From NCBI GenBank assembly GCA_025403435.1, contig CM046350.1, positions 22,507,661-22,571,660 of the forward strand: a stretch of 64,000 nt of DNA, read 5' to 3'. This DNA comes from Artocarpus heterophyllus. Lineage: Eukaryota > Streptophyta > Magnoliopsida > Rosales > Moraceae. The translations under genes and the position numbers were made by a program. Of this stretch, positions 57,462-64,000 are shown in pieces. How positions within the stretch are numbered: position 1 is the stretch's first letter; the number at the start of each line of letters is the position of its first letter. The notes below the pieces were generated by a model. It made no database searches. It had not been told where the DNA came from and worked only from the letters and a program-made list of their open reading frames with translations.

Positions 57462-59108
57462 TTAAACAGAGTTCTAATGATCCAAATCTATATTTTCATA
57501 TTTGATTATAGATCCACCGTCTACGGTATACAAGTTATATAAAAAGGAATGAATGATCAACAATCAAGTTCTGTTATCAATAGAGCAAATTGATAATATG
57601 AAAAGTTAAGTAATAAGTCAGGTGTCATTTGATCATGACACAGAAGTCGACTAATGAAAGAAAAAGGAATGAGACAGGAATGCTTGAGCTAGGACTAGGT
57701 AAGTTCAAATTTTACCTGTAGCATGAAGTAAATGATTTTCAAAATGCTTATGTGTTTGCAATTGTTATGCAAGTTGTTTTTAAAGTATGTTTGCATTTGT
57801 TATGTAAAAGGTTTTAAAGTTTAAATCAAGATTTGCAATGTACTTGCAACTATTATGTTTAAAGCATGATTGATTTCAATATGCATAAATTTTAAAAGAT
57901 CAAGTAAAGGTTTGCAATGTATTTCTATTTATTATTTTTAAAGTATGTTTGCATGTGAAATGCACAAGATTTTAAAAAGTACAAGTTATGATTTGTAAAT
58001 ATATTTGCATATGATATGTTAGCATTTGATATGCTCACAAAGGTTAATAAGAAAGTAAAGTAAAGATGATAAGTAGTATCGTACCAGCCTCCTTGTTGTG
58101 AGGTACTCAAAGTAAAGTTGAAGTTATGACCTCAGTGTTCGATGGTCTTAAGTTTTCCACAATAAAAGCATCTCAAGTCTTCCATAAGGGAAGCATCATG
58201 TTTATGATCTCATAATTAATGATGTTAGTACGAACACTAAAGTTTATATGATAAGGAAAGTTAAGGAACAAAGATAAAAAATTAAAGTAAGAAATGAATG
58301 TTTATAGGATGCTCATAATTGAAAGTTCATAATTGAGCATAAATGGAATCATGCATTTTGATTTTGCTTGTATTCCTTGTTATGAAATGTTTATATGTTA
58401 TGTTTATGAAAAACATTCTGAGAATGTTTTACGTTAAATGTTTATTAAAAACATTTCTATGTTTATAAGACAAGGTTTATGAAGGACGTTTTAAGAAAAA
58501 CTTTTAAGAAATGTTTTATGAAAAACATTTATGAAAAACGTTTTAAGAGAAAGGTTTTTATGAGAAAAGCTTTTAAAGCATGTTAAAATGATTTGTGAGT
58601 TTATGTTTGAACTTATTGAGGGAAAGCTCATTAAAAATTCCTTAATACTGTAGGTAGTCCTATGGGTGACCAGTAGGACCTGTTTGAAGAGCTCGGTGCT
58701 GTGGATGACAGATGCGAAGATTTAGGTGTGGATACCACTACAGTATGTTTTCGTTGTTCAAAGAAAATTTTTTTCCCACTATTTGATATAGTGTTTTCAA
58801 AGTTTTAAGAAATGTTTCCAAAGTTTTAAGATATATTTTATGAAATGTTTTATATAATTATAAAGTTAAGTTTTAAGCTATGATTCAGTTAATATTTCTT
58901 ATTAAGTTTTAAGAAACGATTTGAAATGGTTTTAAAGTCAAGTATTGAGCAATGTCTCAACTTAAGTTGCAACAAAAGTCGCAACAGCTTTTAAGTATGT
59001 TAGAAGGAAAAAAAAATTATTCAGTATTTTTCTTACTAAGTAAGATTAATGCTTAAGAAATGATGTTTAAGAAAGATAAGTGACTGCCCGAAAAGGCAAG
59101 TCATCATA

Positions 59109-59518
59109 ATATGGAGCCTCATTACTAGTAAATTCTCTTTCTCTTCCGAGTCTATAGATTTAAGCATACTACCAAACCACGTTAAATCACTTGTTCTCTT
59201 TTTCTATATTTAATTTTTTTATTGGGGCATAATAAAGATATTGATTGAAAAATAAATAATTTAAATTTTGCAATAGATTCTCTTCCTTTTTTGTTGTCTA
59301 GTTAGTTTCCTCTTTTCAATATTTAAATTGTAAACTTACTTAGTTTAAGATTACTTTTGTATAGTCTATAAATATCTAGTTTATTCAATGAAAGATTATG
59401 CCATATTTTCTTCCCTCTATAATTCTCTATATGGTATCCGTGGATGCCGGTATACAACCAGCTGAACCACATTAAATTTTCTTCTCTTTTATATTTTATT
59501 TTTTATTTAATTTCTATA
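59109..59518 (+). repeat. 5' LTR of the small copia element, second part
   Basis: After the ATATG copy, GGAGCC...GTAAATTCTCTTTCTCTT, TAGATTTAAGCATACTACCAAAC and CGTTAAATCACTTGTTCTC match 61066-61206. A second copy of this end (GGTATACAACCAGCTGAACC..TTAAATTTTCTTCTC) lies at 59440-59518, directly before the primer site. TATAAATATC at 59371 may be a promoter element of the LTR. Confidence 0.6.
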
Positions 59519-59531
59519 TAGTATCAGAGCC
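59519..59531 (+). other. copia primer-binding site
   Basis: TAGTATCAGAGCC differs by a single G-to-A change from the initiator tRNA-Met primer site TGGTATCAGAGCC, and lies directly after the LTR. Confidence 0.8.
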
Positions 59532-59613
59532 TCTTGGAATTGTCTATCTCCCTCCCGGCCGCCGCCTCTCCATAGTCGTAGTCACTGCTTCTAGATTCAC
59601 CAACACTCCTCCT

Positions 59614-59771
59614 ATGATTGAACATCTCAAAAAAATCATTGATGGGTCTCATACTCCTCCTCTTACCTCCATTCTGGCTTCACTTACTCTCATTTTTATT
59701 TTCCTCATCACTTAATCTATCACTAAGGACAGGATTGGACTCTCTTTAAATAGCTCCATCTTATGGGGATA
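59614..59771 (+). pseudogene. copia gag rudiment
   Basis: ATG at 59614 opens MIEHLKKIIDGSHTPP and runs 33 codons to TAA at 59713. The IDGSHTPP string resembles the YVDG(T/S)xxCPP stretch of copia gag, and DRIGLSLNSSIL after the stop resembles the next conserved part. The rest of gag and all of pol are missing; ATGGGGATA at 59764-59772 may be the polypurine tract. Confidence 0.5.
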
Positions 59772-59817
59772 TATTAGGAAAAGTACCTTTATTGACTTTA
59801 TTTATATCTATTTTTTA

Positions 59818-60917
59818 TGGGTTAATTTCACTTTTGGCCCTTAAATTATGTAACTTGTCCCATTTTGACTCTCGAACTTTAAAACATAGCAAATCACATC
59901 CCTAAACTATTTAACTTGTCCAATTTTGGCCATTCCGTTACCAAATTCATTAAATATTAATAGAATTGAGCCAATAATTTCACTTTTGACTCCTAAACCA
60001 TGCAACTTATTTTATTTTGACCTCAAAACTTTAAACTATAATAAATCACACCCCTGAACTATGAAACTTGTCACATTTTGACTCTTTTATCATTAAATCT
60101 ATTAAACATTGACAAATTAAGAGAAACGACCATTTTAACCTTTTGGCTCTAGACATATTTTCAACATAAATTTTGAAGTCAAAATATCTAAATTCTATTT
60201 ATCCATTATATAAGTTTCACTATTTTTCTTCCTTTTTTATAATTTTATTGATGAAAGTTTTCCCCTTTTTTTGGCTCAAGAAGTTTTATTAACTTATCTT
60301 CATCATATGATTTAAAATAAATTAAAATAATATAAACCAATAAGGATAAAAACACTTGGATATATGGGTACCTAAAAAAAGACATGTAAATACTACTATA
60401 TAACTTACTTGTCATCTTATAATTAAATTTTAGGGTTAAAAATTACAATAAATTACATAATAATGAAAAGTTTGGTTAATTGGATTCAGTAATCATAAAA
60501 AATTGTATTAATTTTAAGTCAATAAAAATATATATTTGTTTATGGAATTCTCTATTTGTAGGTCTAAGATACGTGAAATTCAATTAGTATAAAAATTTTA
60601 ATCTCGACTGTGGATTTATAATTAATCAACCATATATATATATATATGGCTGGTCAAAATAGGACTATTTTCACAGTTTTAGGGTGTGATTTGTTATAGT
60701 TAAAAGATTGAGGGTCAAAATGAGACAAGTTGCATAGATTAGGGGGACAAAAGTGAAACTATTGGCTCAGTTCGGCTAATAATTAATGGATTTTATAATG
60801 GAAGGGTCAAAATGAGACAAGTTGAATATTTAGGGATGTGATTTGCTACGTTTTGAAATTCAAGAGCCAAAATGAAACAAGTTGCATAGTTTAAGGGCCA
60901 AAAGTGAAACTACCCCT
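59818..60917. mobile_element. MULE-like MITE with long inverted termini
   Basis: GGGTTAATTTCACTTTTGGCCC at the left is mirrored by GGGCCAAAAGTGAAACTACCC at the right, and the arms (about 59818-60115 and 60640-60917) pair over some 280 bases, with several internal AACTTGTC.CATTTTGA units in each. No transposase is present. Long termini suggest a Mutator-type MITE. I could not read a clean 9-bp target duplication. Confidence 0.7.
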
Positions 60918-61021
60918 TTTGCATTAGAAATTGTTTTGTTTCGCAAAATGGGATAAGTTGTATAGTTTAGGGGCCAAAAGTGAAACTACCCCTTTTGCAT
61001 TAGAAATTGTTTTGTTTCGCT
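60881..61021. repeat. Two-copy 77-bp tandem duplication across the MITE end
   Basis: AAGTTG(C/T)ATAGTTTA(A/G)GGGCC through AAACTACCCCTTTTGCATTAG to TTGTTTTGTTTCGC occurs twice with about 77-bp spacing. It spans the right MITE terminus and adjoining LTR sequence, so it arose after the MITE inserted. Confidence 0.85.
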
Positions 61022-61206
61022 TTTGAAAAACTTAACCATTTATGTGTTTTGTAATGTATATTTATATGGAGCCCATTTATAGTACTCTTTATTAGTGAAT
61101 TCTCTTCCTCTTTCTAATCCGTAGATTTAGGCATACCGTCAAACTACTACGTTAAATCTCTTGTTCTCTTCTTTTATCTTTTATTTTTTTATTTAATTTT
61201 CTATCA

Positions 61207-61749
61207 TTTATGCATATAATGTACTGTGTACATACACGGATGATTGGGTAGGAAGAAAATTATTCAGAAAAAAGACGAGTGAAAGTAACAAACAACCTTT
61301 CGTTAAAGTTAAAAAGCCAAGGACTGATGCATGTGTATTAGAAACAAACGAAAAAGCTTACCATATAGGGGACATAGGGAATATTTAGAATAGTGTGCAC
61401 TTTTTATGCACTATCCATAGCGTTCGATCCAAAGGCTATAGGGGTACAAGGGGGATTGTATAACCGCTTTGCTTTAATTTCTCCTTGTATTAAGTTCCAT
61501 CAAATATGTTCTTGTTAAAAACTGCAGCTTTTAGGAATTAGTGCAAACTAGAGCTATTTCAGCCTTTTGGTTTCTTTTTTTTTTTTAAATCAATATTTTG
61601 GTCTTTCATGTTCAATATTTCTGCCCTTTTTTTGGCAAGTTTTTTGCCGCGAATGTTTGCTTGACTTAAAAAAGAAAAGTAAACAATTATTATTATTATT
61701 ATTTTAAGAATGGCAGTTGCAAATACAGCTATAGGTAAAGAAGGAGAAG
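61207..61749. other. AT-rich intergenic DNA
   Basis: No gene can be supported. A TTA microsatellite lies near 61688-61703. Frames here contain long lysine or isoleucine runs from simple sequence. Confidence 0.5.
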
Positions 61750-61965
61750 TTATCCAATTGTTGCAGAAACCACATCTTCCTTCCAAACTTCCGACGGCGA
61801 CAAGGGAGCGCTTTTAGGCTTGAAAAATCCGTTTGTACCTCTGGATCCAGTCGTAGAGTGAATTGCGGCCAAGGATGCGACCGCCGCCGTGGTGGTGGTA
61901 CTGAATGAAACCACCGGCAGTGGTGGTGGTGGCGGCTGCCGTTGTCGCCTTATGCTTTGCTTCAT
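61750..61965 (-). CDS. Small hypothetical ORF, 71 residues
   Basis: The frame opens MKQSIRRQRQPPPPPLPVV and ends WKEDVVSATIG before TAA. It lies in a local GC-rich patch (61790-61980) unlike its AT-rich surroundings. A minus-strand TATAAAAG at about 61996-61989 is only about 25 bases upstream of the ATG, tight for a leader. An overlapping frame (62005-61814) covers the same patch and contains a poly-Thr/Ala run, so one or both may be artefacts of GCC repeats. I recognise no family. It could be a first exon or a captured fragment. Confidence 0.3.
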   Translation of the reverse strand: MKQSIRRQRQPPPPPLPVVSFSTTTTAAVASLAAIHSTTGSRGTNGFFKPKSAPLSPSEVWKEDVVSATIG

Positions 61966-62337
61966 GCACGGTTGTCAACTCTTCTTTTATAGGGTGAGAG
62001 AACATATTGGTTTGTATATTTCAAATCCCAGAGGAAAGAAAAATATTGATCAGAATGAAAGCTCAAAAGCTGCCACAACATGGGAAATGCATTATAGATT
62101 TATTTGATTTGTGTATTTAAATAAAATATTTAAATAAAAATTTAAATTTTTATATAAAAAATATTATAATAAAATAATCTAAACTATAATTTAAATATCA
62201 AAATAAACCGACTTATAATTCCCAATAAATAAAAAGACAGATTGATGGAAGCGATTTCTGATTTGAAAAAAGGCGTGCTGCTTACGCTTGTTCACCATCC
62301 GATATCGTTTGAACGACACAAAAAGTGGCACTACAGA

Positions 62338-62466
62338 GGGTGTGTTTGGTTTGAGCACTTTCTTTACTCGAATCACGGTTCGAATCATTTTACTACAGTA
62401 TTTTCTCTCACAAAAATTTAAAACTTCATTCAAATACTCTATTCAAATACTCGAACCAAACGGACT
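62338..62466. mobile_element. Short GTTTGG-ended MITE
   Basis: GGTGTGTTTGGTTTGAGCA at the left is answered by ACTCGAACCAAACGG at the right, with CTACAGTATTTTCTCTCAC inside. It looks like a different subfamily from the Tourist-like copies, with no coding capacity. Confidence 0.5.
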
Positions 62467-62727
62467 CAGAGACTGCGCCACGAGCGCGCAGTATTGTAGA
62501 CGTTCCTGATAATATAAACTTAAAATAAAACAAAAAAAAGCAAGCAGAAATGATGAAGCAACAAAGCCTTTATAAATAAAATCTTGATAAAGCAAGATTG
62601 AATAAGATTTTAGGAGATTTTGTTCATAAAGGTTGAAACAATTGAAGTGAAAGGCGTAAGTGCATACATAAGCCACATAGAAAAATCTTGGTCATTGCAT
62701 TTGAAGTAATAAAAGATTTACCCTATA

Positions 62728-62884
62728 TTTAACAAAATTGGTTTATACTATTTTTTTAATTATAAACAGTTTAAAATTTTTATATGCTATAATAATAATA
62801 AAAAATTATTATAATATAAAACTCTCACATATTACAATAAAAATAGTTCTAACCAATAATTTTTATCATCCTTCTAAACACCTT
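62728..62884. mobile_element. Tourist-like MITE, copy 6 (inverted)
   Basis: Read on the minus strand it opens AAGGTGTTTAGAAGG and carries GTTAGAACTATTTTTATTGTAATATGTGAGAG and AAACTGTTTATAATT, matching the copies at 15448 and 18480. The other end is eroded. Confidence 0.55.
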
Positions 62885-63274
62885 TAGATGTCAACTATTA
62901 GACTAAAAGTTAAAGTACAAAACTCGTTGAACTCCTATATATAACTACAGATATATAACGAGTAATTAATAAGCGAGCCGTGCATTGATTTTATTGTTGT
63001 TGTTTGGATTTGGATGTGGTTTTTCCTTTGCCACTTCTATATGTTTCAGCAGTTTCCCTGCTGTCTTTCGGCTCTGTTGAGCGTTTTGCCTTTGGATTCT
63101 GTTTCTCTTCTTTTTATTGAATGATTTTCTTATCTTAAATTTTAAAAAAGGCAGCTTATTAGGAAAAGAATGTGAGTCAAGCAATTCAATATCCATATTA
63201 CAAGAACCTTTTGCTAGACGGGATTCTAATATGCAAGAAATAATAGAGATCATTAACAAAAACATACACACATT

Positions 63275-63420
63275 GATTGGGTGTCTGAGAAGTATGATTT
63301 GAACTAATTTTAGTTAAAACCACTATGATATGAGAGAATTTTACGTTGTATCTTACTTTTTCTTGACTTTGTAGCATGTAAGAGTTTTATACTGTAACAA
63401 ACAAAAATTTTTGGATGAAA
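63275..63420. mobile_element. Tourist-like MITE, copy 7
   Basis: TTGGGTGTCTGAGAAG, ATGATATGAGAGAATTTTAC and TTGTAGCATGTAAGAGTTTTATACTGTAAC match the family start and its two core copies. The right terminus is degraded. Confidence 0.5.
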
Positions 63421-64000
63421 CTAAGATTAACATACTATAAGTCATTGGATGTTCTAACAGTCAGACCAATGAGTTTCAAATTGTGGAACACAATCTTAAG
63501 ACCTAGATGATAACATAGCTATCTAATCTTGTTTAGATCAAAAAGAAAAAAAAAACTTAATTAAATTATACAATAAGATATGAAAAAAAATGATAGGACT
63601 CTATGTAAGATAAGAAAGAAAAGTAAACTGATAGAACTCCATTTTGAATATAAAATTTCATTTTGAATTATTATATTTATATTAATATTAGGAGTTTTCG
63701 GTTTAGTATACTCTTCTTTTTTAAAAAAAAAAAAATATGAATTCGATCAGATCTAATAATAAGAAATATTTACGAGAATAAGGATGTCGTATCCTATAAA
63801 ACTTTTATTACGAACAAAGTTGGTATTTATATCCTACACCAAGGTATTTTGACAAGTGCTTTAATTCGATAAGAATTCTACCATGGGATGTGACAATAAG
63901 TGTCCTATTGGTGTAGTACTGTTGCTTTTATATTTCATTCAATAAATTTTATTTATTTTATTATGATCAAATCTAACTTAAAAACATCCTTTTGGTATTG
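63421..64000. other. AT-rich intergenic DNA
   Basis: I see no gene, repeat pair or RNA signal in this last stretch, only AT-rich sequence with A runs. Confidence 0.5.

Larger units (their letters stand above)
54395..59108 (+). mobile_element. Large Ty3/gypsy-type solo LTR inserted in the copia LTR
   Basis: The insert opens TGTGACACCTAAGC, a canonical gypsy LTR start, and ends TCATA, one transition away from the expected TCACA. ATATG flanks it on both sides (54390-54394 and 59109-59113). Sequence outside the ATATG copies joins into the LTR of the host element. Excluding a nested LTR it is about 4.0 kb, non-coding throughout, and holds a palindromic ACAGTAT..ATACTGT-rich patch (54650-55080) and tandem repeats. 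Very long LTRs of this size are known in chromovirus Tekay/Del elements. Strand is assumed from the TG...CA orientation and is uncertain. Confidence 0.7.
54272..61206 (+). mobile_element. Small copia-type element carrying three nested insertions
   Basis: ATTAGG(G/A)AAAGTA starts both LTRs (54272 and 59773). The 3' LTR ends TTTTCTATCA at 61206. TTTAT lies outside both ends (54267-54271 and 61207-61211). The 5' LTR is split at 54394/59114 by a solo LTR. A primer site (TAGTATCAGAGCC, 59519-59531) and a gag rudiment follow, and the 3' LTR contains a MITE. With the inserts removed, the element is only about 1.1 kb, so it is a deletion derivative or TRIM-like element. The LTR end region appears twice (59114-59225 and about 59380-59518), suggesting a local duplication or an additional LTR fragment. 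Confidence 0.72.
59772..61206 (+). repeat. 3' LTR of the small copia element, split by a MITE
   Basis: It begins TATTAGGAAAAGTACC, is interrupted at about 59818-60917 by an inverted-repeat element, and resumes CATTAGAAATTGTTTTG to end TTTTCTATCA. Both outer parts match the 5' LTR pieces. Confidence 0.72.

Overview
This is plant nuclear DNA, most likely from a eudicot. It is AT-rich, has spliced genes with GT/AG introns, and is dominated by Ty3/gypsy and Ty1/copia LTR retrotransposons, LINE remnants and MITEs. No bacterial, organellar-gene or CRISPR-like organisation is visible.

Only one gene looks complete. It lies on the minus strand at 25783-19079, has ten coding exons and encodes a 530-residue orthologue of HEMERA/pTAC12 (PAP5), the plastid-nuclear dual-targeted protein needed for phytochrome signalling and plastid-encoded RNA polymerase function. 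A 5'-truncated LINE sits in its fourth intron. Nearby at 28037-27370 is an intronless, broken copy of a LONELY GUY (cytokinin-activating) gene.

Layout: 1-560 is a degenerate CCCTGA/CCCTAA-like minisatellite. 561-19000 is AT-rich intergenic DNA with microsatellites, a Tourist-like MITE family, a MITE nested in a MITE (11271-12302), a CT-rich leader-like stretch (7060-7560) and a GC-rich unexplained island (16900-17640). 19079-26180 is HEMERA. 29868-40896 is an old 11-kb Tat-lineage Ty3/gypsy element on the minus strand, with both LTRs, a GTTAT target duplication, all pol domains in broken form, an in-frame 285-bp duplication inside reverse transcriptase, and a separate antisense ORF with its own TATA box. 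42961-43125 is a 25S rRNA fragment. 44350-49402 is a 5-kb inverted-repeat (foldback) structure with arms of about 1.3 kb. 50060-53450 is a decayed, 3'-truncated copia element. 54272-61206 is a nested set of insertions: a short copia-type element whose 5' LTR is split by a 4.7-kb gypsy solo LTR that itself contains a solo LTR, and whose 3' LTR holds a MULE-like MITE. The right end carries more MITEs and one small uncertain ORF.

The genes do not form a functional cluster. The window is best read as a single conserved housekeeping/photomorphogenesis gene in a transposon-rich neighbourhood, where target duplications and nesting allow the order of insertions to be worked out. Many short open frames in the window are simple-sequence artefacts and were left out.
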